Shown here piece after piece: positions 7,808-17,123 of a stretch of DNA of 64,000 nucleotides (position 1 is its first letter; every line of letters begins with the position of its first letter). The translations under genes were made by a program, and so were the position numbers. The notes beneath the pieces were generated by a model that was not told where the DNA came from, did not search any database, and saw only the letters and a list, made by a program, of their open reading frames with translations. Origin of the DNA: Paenibacillus sabuli (lineage in GTDB: Bacteria > Bacillota > Bacilli > Paenibacillales > Paenibacillaceae); assembly GCF_014705605.1 (NCBI RefSeq), contig NZ_JACXIZ010000006.1, positions 1-64,000 of the forward strand, given 5' to 3'.

Positions 7808-10121
7808 AATCAAGCATCTGGCCGTCCTGATCGCGGCGCTCGGCCTGCTCGCCGTGCTGGCCGCAACGGTCGTGCTGCCCCGTCTGGAAGTCGCGCGCGT
7901 CGACCGGCTGTGGGCGTCGGGCAGCGCCGGCGAGGCCGAGCTGCTGGCGACGATCGACGAGGCCCCTTCACCGGAGCGCCGCTGGTCGCTGATTCGCGAG
8001 CATCTGCTCGGTGTCGTCGCGGCCCCGCTGGCGCATCGCTTCGACGTATATGCCGGACCGTCGATGACGATGGTCAGCGGCGAGCCCCGGCAGCCGCGCC
8101 CGGCCGTCTCGACGGCGGCGGCCGCGCCTTATCTGGCGCAGTACGTCGAGCAAGGCCCCATCGACCTCGACTATCGCGACGCCGCGCTGCGGCTCGCCGA
8201 ATACGAGGCCGGCGAGGACCGGGCGGATGCGGCGCTGGCCATGCTCGAAGGGGCCGAGCAGCGGCTGGCCCAGGCGAAGAGCCGCACCTATGCCATCGCG
8301 CCGATCCGGGCCGCGCTCGCGCTGGAGCGGGCGCGGCTGCTCGGCGAGCTCGGCCGCACGGACGAGGCCGAGGCCATCATCCAGGCCGAGCTGGCACAGG
8401 CCGCGCCGGACGAGTGGGACATTCGCGCCCGGGCCGTCCGCGTGCGCACCCGGCTGCTCATGCAGCAAGGCAGCCCCATTGAAGCCCTCGATGATGTGCG
8501 GGAGCAGCGCGCGGCCTATGAAGCCTGGTGGAAGACGCGCAAGCCGGAGGCGTGGATGGCTTCCGGCACGGAGCCTTATGAGCTGGAGGAGCTGCAAAAG
8601 CTCGAGTCGCGCCTCGCCGCCGCGACCGCCGACGGCGCCTATGCCCCCGCCCGCGTCGGCGGCACGCTGACCTACAGCGACGGCACGCCCGTCGCCCATG
8701 CCGGCATATTTTTGCGGGCACGGCAGGACATTGCGCACAGCATCCTCGAGAGCGAGCCGTATCAGACGGTGACCGACGGGCAGGGACGGTTTGCCTTTCC
8801 CGCCGTCACACCGGGGGATTACCAGCTTCACCTGGGCTTGACCTTCGCCCAGATCGACGGCTGGACATACCCGTACCGGACCGACGAATGGATCAGCCTG
8901 ACATCCGGCGAAGTCCTGACGCAGGAGGTCCAGCTGCGACCGCTGCTGGAGCTGCGCGCGCCGGTCGACGAGACCGTGCTGCGCGGCGACGAGGTCCGAT
9001 TCGCCTGGGAGCCCGTCGACGGCGCCGCCTACTACACGGTCAACGTGAACCTGACCGGCTATGACAGCCCCAGCACGTTCGCAGTGCTCATCGACGACCA
9101 CGTCGCAGAGACGGAGCTGACCGTACCGCTCGAGCGCCTGTACCACGCGCCGCAGGCCATTCTGTTCGGCGATGAGGAGGGAACGGTCGATCCCGTCTCG
9201 ATCATCGGCATGGCCGATCCCGGTGCGCGCTACAGCTGGTATGTGGAAGCCTACGATGGCGAGCACCGGATGCTGACGCGCAGCAAGGGGTACCGGCTCG
9301 CGCCGGAGCACGTGGGCGCTCTGCCGTTCTTCTACTTGCGCGCTCGCGAGCTGACCGCGGCGGATCGGCTCATGCTGGACGGGCAGATGGAGGAGGCGCT
9401 GACGGCGTACCGCGAGGCTTATGCTCGCGATCCGCAGGATACGTACAGCCTTGGCCGGATCATTCGGATCCTGGAAGCGCGGAGCCGCATGCAGCAAGAA
9501 GACCGCGACGAGGCGCGCTATATGGAAGAAGCGATGCCCTACGTCCGCGATATCCTGCAGCTCATGCCGGAGAGCGAATATGCGTACAAGCTGCTGGATC
9601 ATGCCTTCGAGATGCAGGACTGGGAGACGTACAACGAGGTGTATGCCCGTTATTACGAGCGCGCGGAGGACGACGGGGCCGCCGTCTCCAGCTACACGCT
9701 AGCCCGGCACGGCATCGCGCTGATGCGCCAGGGGCGGCTGGACGAGGCGGGAGAATCCCTGAATCGCGCCATGGAACGCGATCCGAGCCATCGCTTCATC
9801 GGCGACTACATCGCCGTACAGCTGCTGCGCGGCGGCTCGTTGGAGGAAGCGCTGGAGCTGGCGCGACGCTATCCCGATCGCAGCAATGGAGCGCCCGAGC
9901 GCGACTGGAGTCTGCTGCTCGGCGAGCTACAGCAGGCGCTGGCCGTCGAGACGGCTGGTCCCAACGCGTCCCGGTCGCCCGGCAGCTCCGCCCGAGCCGC
10001 TCAGCTCCAGGCGGAGCTGGAGGCCTACCAGGCGGACGAAGAGACGGCCAAAAAGCGCGTCGCCGCCATCGCGGACAACGCGCTGCGCGCCTTCATGGAG
10101 GCGCTGATTGATGCGGGCTAA
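7791..10121 (+). CDS. Membrane-anchored TPR protein with carboxypeptidase-regulatory-like domain
   Basis: A 776-residue protein starting at GTG 7791 inside the end of the preceding gene. One membrane span at residues ~7-29 is followed by an extracellular alpha-helical TPR-like region (to ~285). Next comes a carboxypeptidase-regulatory-like beta-sandwich (~290-385, GGTLTYSDGTPVAHAGIFL ... TVTDGQGRFAFPAVTPGDY), a fibronectin/Ig-like segment (~388-505) and a second TPR block (~515-695, including RQGRLDEAGESLNRAMERD). It is the last gene of the sigma/anti-sigma operon. The function is unknown; the domain mix suggests protein-protein contacts on the outer face of the membrane, perhaps as sensor or effector of the sigma system. 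Confidence 0.7.
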   Translation: MILRIKIKHLAVLIAALGLLAVLAATVVLPRLEVARVDRLWASGSAGEAELLATIDEAPSPERRWSLIREHLLGVVAAPLAHRFDVYAGPSMTMVSGEPRQPRPAVSTAAAAPYLAQYVEQGPIDLDYRDAALRLAEYEAGEDRADAALAMLEGAEQRLAQAKSRTYAIAPIRAALALERARLLGELGRTDEAEAIIQAELAQAAPDEWDIRARAVRVRTRLLMQQGSPIEALDDVREQRAAYEAWWKTRKPEAWMASGTEPYELEELQKLESRLAAATADGAYAPARVGGTLTYSDGTPVAHAGIFLRARQDIAHSILESEPYQTVTDGQGRFAFPAVTPGDYQLHLGLTFAQIDGWTYPYRTDEWISLTSGEVLTQEVQLRPLLELRAPVDETVLRGDEVRFAWEPVDGAAYYTVNVNLTGYDSPSTFAVLIDDHVAETELTVPLERLYHAPQAILFGDEEGTVDPVSIIGMADPGARYSWYVEAYDGEHRMLTRSKGYRLAPEHVGALPFFYLRARELTAADRLMLDGQMEEALTAYREAYARDPQDTYSLGRIIRILEARSRMQQEDRDEARYMEEAMPYVRDILQLMPESEYAYKLLDHAFEMQDWETYNEVYARYYERAEDDGAAVSSYTLARHGIALMRQGRLDEAGESLNRAMERDPSHRFIGDYIAVQLLRGGSLEEALELARRYPDRSNGAPERDWSLLLGELQQALAVETAGPNASRSPGSSARAAQLQAELEAYQADEETAKKRVAAIADNALRAFMEALIDAG

Positions 10122-10130
10122 AGCGAGGCT

Positions 10131-10150
10131 CCCCCGCTATTTCGCGGGGG
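10131..10150. terminator. Hairpin between convergent genes
   Basis: A seven-base-pair GC stem (CCCCCGC / GCGGGGG, six-base loop) lies at the junction of two convergent genes and includes the stop codon of the minus-strand gene. There is no T tract on either side, so termination may be weak. Confidence 0.45.
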
Positions 10151-11618
10151 GACATAGCTTCCGCATGCGACGCTCACGCTCCGGCCTCTCGTGCCGGGTG
10201 CCCGCCTGCGCGTCGGCGCGCTCGGCCTCGATCCACCATGGCGTCATCGGATAGGCCTCCGCGCCGGCCTCGACCGTCTCGCCGATGCGCGGCGTCGCCA
10301 CCGCGAGCTCGTGCTCGGCGGCGGCGCGCAGCACCCGTTCGACCGGGTCGGTCCAGCTATGCAACGCCAGCGTGAAGGCGCCCCAGTGCACCGGGATCAT
10401 CGCCTTGCCCCGCACGTCGAGCTGCGCCTGCACCGTCTGCTCGGGCAGCATGTGGATATCCGCCCAGCGCGGATCGTATTGGCCGCATTCCATCATCGTC
10501 AGGTCGAACGGGCCATAGCGCTCGCCGATCTCCCGGAAGTGCGCGCCGTAGCCGCTGTCCCCGCTAAAGAACAGCCGCTGCTCCGCACCGGCGATCACCC
10601 ACGAGCACCACAGCGTGCGGCCGCGGTCCGTGAGCGAGCGCCCGGAGAAATGCTGCGCCGGCGTGCAGGCCAGTCGCAGCCCGTCCGCATCTGCCTCCTG
10701 CCACCAGTCCAGCTCCGTGATGCGCGCCTCCGCCACGCCCCAGCGCCGCAGATGCGCGCCCACGCCCAGCGGCACGTAATAATGCTTCACCTTGTGCCGC
10801 AGCTTGCGAATCGTGCCATAGTCGAGGTGGTCGTAATGGTCGTGCGACAAGATGACCGCGTCGATCGGCGGCAGCTGCTCGGGTTCGGCAGGCAGGCCCG
10901 CGCTGTAGCGGCGGCCGCCAACCCAGGGCACCGGCGACGGGGCGCGGCCGAGCATCGGATCGAGCAGCAGCGTCTTGCCGTCGAGCTCGACGAGCAGGGC
11001 CGAATGGCCGAACCACGTCACGCGGGCAGCCCCGGAGCGCGCTGTGCGTGCTGCGCCGGATGCGGCTGCGTCGGAATGTACGATGCCGGGTTGCGCATTG
11101 TCTTGCGATCCGGATTCGGCTTGCAATGGATCCGACTGTGCCGCGCTTTGCGGGACCGCCTCGGATACGGAGGAGCCGGCTCGTGTGCTACCATGCGAGG
11201 CTGCATCATGTGACGTCGCAGGCCCTGTCGCACCGACGGCGCGCACAGCGCTCGCAGCGTCCGCGGCGACTGTAGCAGTCGCTCGCCCGCTGCTTCCGGC
11301 CGAGCTTGCTTCCTCTTCGCCGAGGCGCGCTGCCTTCCCCAGCCGCATCGGTTCGACGCGCAGCGGCCGCGACGGTCGGCGCTGGGGCGCGCGCCGAAGC
11401 ATCTCCCCCATCACGCCCAGCATCGTGCCCGCCTCCATCGACGCCGAGGCGCCCGACGGATTGGCGAACTTGTCGCCGGTATAATGCGGCGATTGCGCAT
11501 AGTGCAGCCGACGGCGCGCCTCCTGACGCCCGCCCAGCGGCGGATACCAGGCCAAGACGGCGGCCGCGGCTGCGCCGAGTGCCGCCACACCTGCGAACAG
11601 ACCGGTTATTTTCAACAT
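10137..11618 (-). CDS. Metallo-beta-lactamase-fold hydrolase (NAPE-PLD/RomA-like)
   Basis: Start ATG at 11618, downstream of GGGAGGGAG; product about 493 residues. The N terminus is a signal anchor (residues ~3-24). Residues ~75-190 are an Ala/Ser/Thr-rich spacer unusual for the family. The catalytic domain has the MBL zinc motif SHDHYDHLD (near residue 254), AQHFSGR, FFSGDSGYG, the MMECGQYD segment and PVHWGAFTLALH. These match the family containing N-acyl-phosphatidylethanolamine phospholipase D and RomA. The substrate is unknown; it is probably an extracytoplasmic or membrane-bound phosphodiesterase/hydrolase. It faces the TPR gene convergently. Confidence 0.82.
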   Translation of the reverse strand: MLKITGLFAGVAALGAAAAAVLAWYPPLGGRQEARRRLHYAQSPHYTGDKFANPSGASASMEAGTMLGVMGEMLRRAPQRRPSRPLRVEPMRLGKAARLGEEEASSAGSSGRATATVAADAASAVRAVGATGPATSHDAASHGSTRAGSSVSEAVPQSAAQSDPLQAESGSQDNAQPGIVHSDAAASGAARTARSGAARVTWFGHSALLVELDGKTLLLDPMLGRAPSPVPWVGGRRYSAGLPAEPEQLPPIDAVILSHDHYDHLDYGTIRKLRHKVKHYYVPLGVGAHLRRWGVAEARITELDWWQEADADGLRLACTPAQHFSGRSLTDRGRTLWCSWVIAGAEQRLFFSGDSGYGAHFREIGERYGPFDLTMMECGQYDPRWADIHMLPEQTVQAQLDVRGKAMIPVHWGAFTLALHSWTDPVERVLRAAAEHELAVATPRIGETVEAGAEAYPMTPWWIEAERADAQAGTRHERPERERRMRKLCPPAK

Positions 11619-11915
11619 CGTGACTCCCTCCCGCAATACGTACATTGGATTGGATGGTATCGTGGCATGCGGACATTGTGAGGTGCCGATGCCTGACTCT
11701 GCTTGATACCCTCCATTTTATCAAATGTGCGATACCGAAAGAAAGAGCACGCCTCCTCGCCGGTCGGTTGCGCATAGATCGGGCGCCGACGGGATACTGC
11801 GTTCGCGGGGCATGCTTGATCTGATGCAGGTATTCACCATTACAGGGTTTCTGCGAACGAGCGTATTCCAATGACATCAGTATTCAGGTAATCGGTCATC
11901 AGAGATTCATGTTGA
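11619..11915. other. Intergenic region, no gene seen
   Basis: This 297-base stretch separates the MBL gene start from the end of the carbohydrate locus. It is the point where composition changes from GC-rich to AT-richer. No clear promoter, terminator or repeat was recognised apart from the ribosome binding site of the MBL gene. Confidence 0.4.
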
Positions 11916-13565
11916 TCACCTTGCCGACTCATCTTCAAGAACAGGATAGCCCCTTATCGGCTGCAGCATGACACAGTAGCGAATGTATTTTTTCCACGCC
12001 GGCAATGGGAGCTGCCCCTGATCCGCCTTGCCATTGACAAAAGATATGCAACGCTCTATCCCGCGTATCATATGAACGATATCCTGCTTGCGGTGTTGAA
12101 GCCGCACCGCATCGGATCGGCTATGACCGCTGGCTTCGCTTACCGCATCAAGTACTTCGGCCAGTGCATCATATGCGGCAAGCAGCGGGGCGAACGTTCG
12201 GATCGCCTGCCGCAAGCACGCGGCACTCTCTTCTCGATTCACGTACTGCAGCTCTGCCGCTTGCTTGTAATGTGCGCTGGCCTGGCTTCCGACCCGTAAC
12301 AGTTCTATCGCCGCCCGGATGTTAGCCACCGAGAGCTCCAGCGCCATATGGCAGAGCTCCTCTCTATAGCTCGCCGGCGTCCAGGCTGTTAATTGCTCCG
12401 TAATGGCCGGCAAAGCTCGCTCAAAGCTCGTGATCAGCCCGGGGCCGATATCAGGAGCAGCATCCAGCAAATCGAATAACTTCCCCCGATGATACAGCGC
12501 CTTGCGGGCTGTACCCGGATCAAGCACAGACCGCAGGTCTTGCAACGGCTTTTGAACGAGCGTCTGCAATGTTCGGGTGACCGCAGTGTACGGCGTATGG
12601 CGTCCGAACAACAGTAGCTCCACCTGCTCATCGATCGGTGCGCCGGGGACCCAGTCGCCGGACATGAACAGGCCTGCTCTAGCAATGGGAACCAGTTGCG
12701 CCCAGAAAGGATTCCCGTACTCATGACTCCATGTCGTAATTACGCCATTACGGATCTCTGTATCCACAGCATCCTGCAGAAAGGCTTCGATTTCGTCAAG
12801 CTCGACGTCCGGTTCCAGCTGGGACTTCAGATGACCGGATATCCGCTGGGCGTTGATAAACCCTTCCCAGCTATTCTCGCACGGACACGCATAGATTCGC
12901 TCAAAGCCCTTACTCTTCCACATCGAGAGACTTGCTGAACGATGTCCATAATAATTCCAATCATAAACTTCAACTTCTTTGGGGAAAAAATCGATCAACT
13001 GCGGATTCATCCAGATCATATCGCTCCATATGCCCGGTCTGACTCCTCTGTCCAGCAGCTTATGACACAAAGCGGCCAAGAAGCGGGCATACGCCCCCTG
13101 CTCCGCTTCTTCCAATTCGACCTCGTCGCCTCCAATATGCAGCACATCTGTTGCAAACATATCGATAAAATCGTCAACAATGGTCAAAGCAAAAGCCTCC
13201 GCCTCGCTACGTGCAAAGTCAAGCTGGTAAAGCTCTCCTTTGGCCAGGTGCGCAAATCTCTCCTGCACCATAAAATGCTCCATATGTCCAACGAGGTTGG
13301 TCATCGGTATACAGACCATCCCCCGTTTACAGCACGCTTCGACCAGCCATCGGACATTGTCACGAGTCAGCACCCCGGGCCTAATGCTTCCCGGGAACGC
13401 TTCGAAGTCTAGCGCCCCCTCGACATAGACGCACAATCCGTTATAGCCAAGTGCGGCAAGTATATCCAGTAATTCGTTCATTTCCTGTTCGTGATAGATG
13501 CGTTCCCGTGCAAAATCGAAATGAAAATATCGTCGATCAAAGTGAGTTTTCCGCGCGCCATTCAT
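11916..13565 (-). CDS. GH20-type beta-N-acetylhexosaminidase-like protein
   Basis: About 549 residues, no signal peptide, so cytoplasmic. The TIM-barrel has the GH20 signature HIGGDEVELEEAE with the catalytic Asp-Glu pair, preceded by GYNGLCVYVEGALDFE and GMVCIPMTNLVGHMEHF. The C-terminal ~200 residues are helical and of unknown role. GH20 enzymes release terminal GlcNAc/GalNAc by substrate-assisted catalysis; whether this divergent member does so is not shown. It is the last gene of the transporter operon and overlaps the binding-protein gene. ATG 13565 and TTG 13568 are both 12-15 bases after AGGAGG, and TTG 13589 is upstream of it; ATG is chosen. Confidence 0.72.
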   Translation of the reverse strand: MNGARKTHFDRRYFHFDFARERIYHEQEMNELLDILAALGYNGLCVYVEGALDFEAFPGSIRPGVLTRDNVRWLVEACCKRGMVCIPMTNLVGHMEHFMVQERFAHLAKGELYQLDFARSEAEAFALTIVDDFIDMFATDVLHIGGDEVELEEAEQGAYARFLAALCHKLLDRGVRPGIWSDMIWMNPQLIDFFPKEVEVYDWNYYGHRSASLSMWKSKGFERIYACPCENSWEGFINAQRISGHLKSQLEPDVELDEIEAFLQDAVDTEIRNGVITTWSHEYGNPFWAQLVPIARAGLFMSGDWVPGAPIDEQVELLLFGRHTPYTAVTRTLQTLVQKPLQDLRSVLDPGTARKALYHRGKLFDLLDAAPDIGPGLITSFERALPAITEQLTAWTPASYREELCHMALELSVANIRAAIELLRVGSQASAHYKQAAELQYVNREESAACLRQAIRTFAPLLAAYDALAEVLDAVSEASGHSRSDAVRLQHRKQDIVHMIRGIERCISFVNGKADQGQLPLPAWKKYIRYCVMLQPIRGYPVLEDESAR

Positions 13566-15093
13566 CAATTTGCTTTTGCGCCTCCTCAATCAGCCGTTCT
13601 GAACCCGCGGCTCTTAATTTATCTAGAAATTCCTCGTAATATTGATCTCCATTCCGGACGCCTCCGCTGCGCAACACTTCATGGTACTCCCCGATTACTG
13701 CCGCGATCTGGGCGATCTCCGTCCTGACCGGCTCCGGGTTCATCTGAAAACCGTAAAGGGGGGCGCGCACCGCTTTTTCATGAACCTCTTTGACATAATC
13801 CAGATACCCCTCCGGATCAACTTGCGTTTCAAAACCGTGAAGCGTATTGCCTACCGCCCACTTATCAAGGCCATAATTGGAATTGCTATCGGGCGCACCT
13901 TCATAATCCAGCGTTTGAATCTTATTTTCTCCTACTACCTCATAATGCTCTCCCTCAAGCCCCCAGACGAGCATGCGGTACAACTCCTTGCCCTTCTCCG
14001 TATTCATCAACTCCAATAACTGGATAGCTCGCTCCGGGTGCTCTGAAGTGCTGGGAATGACCATGTTGGTCCCAGACGCAGAAGAGCTGACCGTATAGGC
14101 GGTTGTTAAGGGCAATACAGCTATCGGGAATCCATTGCTTAAACTTTCCGACTCCGCAGAAAACGGCGTATAGTTGTGCATCCACATCACATCCCCGCCT
14201 TCTACTCCCTCGAATTTGCGAGCATCGTCGATCGTCAATATATCCTGACGAATAAATCCTTCTTCGTACCACTTCGATGCTGTATCATAGATCAAACGCA
14301 TATTGTCCGTCTCATAGAGATTGACAACATGAAAATCCTGATCCGCTACGGCCAGATTCGCCACCGTGCTGTAACCAGTAGACTGAATCCATTCAAAGTT
14401 CCATGGATTAAAACCTTCCTGCAGCTTGCCCGCTTCCTTCAGATTCATCAGATAGGATTCCAGAATATGGATCTGCTCTTCCCGGAGAGGCTCCGTACGG
14501 TCGCCAAGCATCTCTGTCACATTTTCCACATCCATGTAGGGCAGTAGCGCTTCCGGCATTTTTAACCCGACCGGCGTGCTGGCCATCATTTGGAAGTTGG
14601 GAACGGAATAGATTTGTCCGTCGATTTTAGATTTTTCCCACACCCAGTCGGGAAATTCCTTCATCAGCTCCGGTGCATGGTCGGCAAGCAGATCATCAAG
14701 CGGCATATAGGAACCCCGGCGCACCTCATCAGCGTAGGGAATAACCCATCCGTGCCACGCCAGGTCCACCTTTTCCCGCGAAGCTGCCATCAACTGCCAC
14801 CGCTCCTGATACTCAGCCGCCGGAATAACCTCAAATTCAACCTTGGTATTTGGTAAATACGCTTGCAACCGTTCATTAAAAGCCGCCCAGACCTTTTGCG
14901 AATCCTTCTGCTCCCCCGGCCCCATCAGCACCCATTTCAAGGTAACATTGGGTTCATTGTAGTCAACTGAACCTTCCGTGTCCATTTGATTTTCGACAGA
15001 ATCCACCTGATTGTCGTTTGCACAAGCCGCCAACAGCAGCGCGAGCATCATCAAAACCGTCACCAGCAATGTTGCATTTTTTTTTCTGAACAT
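13537..15093 (-). CDS. Sugar ABC transporter substrate-binding lipoprotein
   Basis: Start ATG at 15093 after AAGGGGG; 518 residues. A lipoprotein signal peptide ends in LALLLAAC, with the lipidated Cys at residue 24. The mature part is a family-1 type extracellular solute-binding protein of the long LipO/YtcQ type (WHGWVIPYADEVRRGSYMPLDDLL, then FQMMASTPVGLKMPE). It follows two cognate permeases by 50 bases and would deliver an oligosaccharide to them. No transporter ATPase is encoded nearby. Confidence 0.9.
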   Translation of the reverse strand: MFRKKNATLLVTVLMMLALLLAACANDNQVDSVENQMDTEGSVDYNEPNVTLKWVLMGPGEQKDSQKVWAAFNERLQAYLPNTKVEFEVIPAAEYQERWQLMAASREKVDLAWHGWVIPYADEVRRGSYMPLDDLLADHAPELMKEFPDWVWEKSKIDGQIYSVPNFQMMASTPVGLKMPEALLPYMDVENVTEMLGDRTEPLREEQIHILESYLMNLKEAGKLQEGFNPWNFEWIQSTGYSTVANLAVADQDFHVVNLYETDNMRLIYDTASKWYEEGFIRQDILTIDDARKFEGVEGGDVMWMHNYTPFSAESESLSNGFPIAVLPLTTAYTVSSSASGTNMVIPSTSEHPERAIQLLELMNTEKGKELYRMLVWGLEGEHYEVVGENKIQTLDYEGAPDSNSNYGLDKWAVGNTLHGFETQVDPEGYLDYVKEVHEKAVRAPLYGFQMNPEPVRTEIAQIAAVIGEYHEVLRSGGVRNGDQYYEEFLDKLRAAGSERLIEEAQKQIDEWRAENSL

Positions 15094-15143
15094 GGATAAT
15101 CGTTCCCCCTTGACATTCCAAATTCGTTTTACCTTCAACAGGA

Positions 15144-16013
15144 TTAGCCTTTCACGGCTCCGATCGTCAGCCCTCGTGCAAAGTACTTTTGAAACCAGGG
15201 AAAAATAACCATGACTGGACCCGCCGCCACAATGGCCATGGCAAAACGTACGGTTTCTGTCGGCAAATCAAAAGATCCCAAATTAATGTTTTCCGGCATG
15301 TCCCGACTCATTTGCTTAATAAACTCCGACTCCTTCAGTATCCGTTGCAATAAATATTGGAGTGTGTAGAGCTTGTTATCACGCACGTACACCAATGCCG
15401 TAAACCAATCATTCCACTTATTCACAAGCGTCATGAAAGCAAGCGATGCGAGCACCGGCTTGGAGAGCGGAAGCATAATGGTAAAGTAAATGCGAAGTTC
15501 CCCGGCCCCGTCCATTTTGGCCGACTCCACCAGATCATGCGGGAGCCCCTGGAAAAATGTCCGAAAAATAATGATATAAAAGGCATTGGCCAAGCTAGGC
15601 AAAATATACACCCAAATCGTATTCCCCAAATGAAGGTACTGCGTAATCAAAATATAGGTCGGGATTAATCCGCCACCAAACAACATGGTAAAGAAAATAA
15701 AGAGGGTGATCGGCTTCCTCCATTTGAAGTTTTGCCGCGATAAGGCGTACGCACAAAGCGACATGATCAGAACGCTCAGGAGAGTGCCCAGCACCGCCTG
15801 AATCGTCGTCACGACGTAGGCGTTGAGAATTTGCTCCGGATTGGCAAATACAATTTGATAAGCAGTCCATTCAAAGTTCTCGGGAAAAAGTCGGTATCCA
15901 TCCCTCACAATGTCCTGTTCATTGGAAAAAGAGATGGAAATGACAATAAGCATTGGAATGATAAACACGAGTGAAAACAAGATAAAGAACGCATGAATGA
16001 TCCCGCGATGCAC
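15144..16013 (-). CDS. Sugar ABC transporter permease, LplC/YtcP type
   Basis: A 289-residue inner-membrane permease with six predicted spans, starting at GTG 16013 behind GAGGAGGGG. The EAA loop is visible (ESAKMDGAGELRIYFTIMLPLSKP) and the protein ends in the family-typical PWFQKYFARGLTIGAVKG. It pairs with the upstream permease gene, 18 bases away, to form the membrane channel for the binding protein that follows. Confidence 0.93.
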   Translation of the reverse strand: MHRGIIHAFFILFSLVFIIPMLIVISISFSNEQDIVRDGYRLFPENFEWTAYQIVFANPEQILNAYVVTTIQAVLGTLLSVLIMSLCAYALSRQNFKWRKPITLFIFFTMLFGGGLIPTYILITQYLHLGNTIWVYILPSLANAFYIIIFRTFFQGLPHDLVESAKMDGAGELRIYFTIMLPLSKPVLASLAFMTLVNKWNDWFTALVYVRDNKLYTLQYLLQRILKESEFIKQMSRDMPENINLGSFDLPTETVRFAMAIVAAGPVMVIFPWFQKYFARGLTIGAVKG

Positions 16014-16031
16014 CGCTTCACCCCTCCTCTG

Positions 16032-16949
16032 TCAGAAAAGTGCATTTTCCGGTTTTAATTTGCGGATGATGCTGTTGACCGCAACGATCATGATCAAGCC
16101 AACCGCCGATTGAAACAATCCGGTAGCTGCCGTGATGCCGACATCGCCATTTCGCAAGCCCCTGAAAATGTATGTGTCGATCACGTCCGTAGTCGGGTAC
16201 AGCACCCCTACATCTCTCGGAATCTGATAAAAAAGTCCGAAGTCTGCACGAAAGGCATTGCCGATTGCCAGAATGGTCAAAATGGTGGCCACTGGCACAA
16301 TCGCCGGAATGGAGATATGGAGCGTTTGTTTCCAACGATTAGCTCCATCGATCCTGGCAGCTTCGTAGAGGGATGCATCCACTCCCATTAGAGAAGCGAA
16401 GTAAAGAATGCTGCCCATGCCGACTCCCTTCCAGACATCCATAATCGTCAAGATGAACGGCCAGTATTTCGGCTCCGAAAACCAGGAAACCGGCTCAAAG
16501 TGCAAGAAAACCAAGAACTGATTCAATAAGCCCAAGGTGGGATGTAGAAAGGAATACGTAATAAAGCTAATCAACACCCAGGACAAAAAAGTGGGAAAGA
16601 TCATGGTGGTCTGATAGTATTTCATAGCGAACTTGTTCCTGATCTCATTCAACAAAAGAGCGACGACCATAGCGGTAAGGTTCCCTACTACAATAAACAG
16701 AAAACTGTAGCCAACCGTATTTCTCGTAATCCTCCATGCATCTGCCGAGCGAAAGAAAAAGTCGAAATTGGATAGTCCGACCCACTCACTGCCCAATATC
16801 CCCAAGTGGTACCGATAGTCTTTGAAGGCCAGCACGACGCCGACCATTGGCAAGTAGTGAAATACGAAAAAATAAACGATAGCGGGACCAGCCAGCAGCA
16901 ACAACGCGTATTGATCCATACGAATGGATGGTCGGCGCAATTTCTTCAT
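16032..16949 (-). CDS. Sugar ABC transporter permease, LplB/YteP type
   Basis: A 305-residue permease with six predicted spans and the EAA motif EAARIDGANRWKQTLHISIPAI. It is the first gene of the transporter operon and has a strong AGAGAGGAGG site before ATG 16949. A terminator after the sensor kinase gene separates it from the regulatory genes, so it probably has its own, regulated promoter in the AT-rich 16950-17090 stretch, where I could not pick a convincing -35/-10 pair. Confidence 0.93.
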   Translation of the reverse strand: MKKLRRPSIRMDQYALLLLAGPAIVYFFVFHYLPMVGVVLAFKDYRYHLGILGSEWVGLSNFDFFFRSADAWRITRNTVGYSFLFIVVGNLTAMVVALLLNEIRNKFAMKYYQTTMIFPTFLSWVLISFITYSFLHPTLGLLNQFLVFLHFEPVSWFSEPKYWPFILTIMDVWKGVGMGSILYFASLMGVDASLYEAARIDGANRWKQTLHISIPAIVPVATILTILAIGNAFRADFGLFYQIPRDVGVLYPTTDVIDTYIFRGLRNGDVGITAATGLFQSAVGLIMIVAVNSIIRKLKPENALF

Positions 16950-17093
16950 CGTTACCCTCCTCTCTCTCTTTATTTTAGGGGACGCATTGCCGCTTTACTA
17001 CGCTAGATTTTTGTGTTTCGTTCGGTTTTTTGACTAGATAAAACCTGCAAAAAAACGAATGCAGAATTGATAGTTTACACTACTGCTAAAAGT

Positions 17094-17123
17094 AAAAAAA
17101 CAAGTACTCTATTGAGGTACTTG
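17094..17123 (-). terminator. Terminator after the sensor kinase gene
   Basis: A CAAGTAC/GTACTTG stem with a nine-base loop, followed on the minus strand by seven T. It includes the end of the sensor kinase gene and insulates regulators from transporter genes. Confidence 0.85.

Noticed and set aside
11206-11877. Additional minus-strand gene overlapping the start of the MBL gene
   Set aside because: It is read in a shadow frame of the MBL gene's signal and linker regions; the MBL start has the ribosome binding site.
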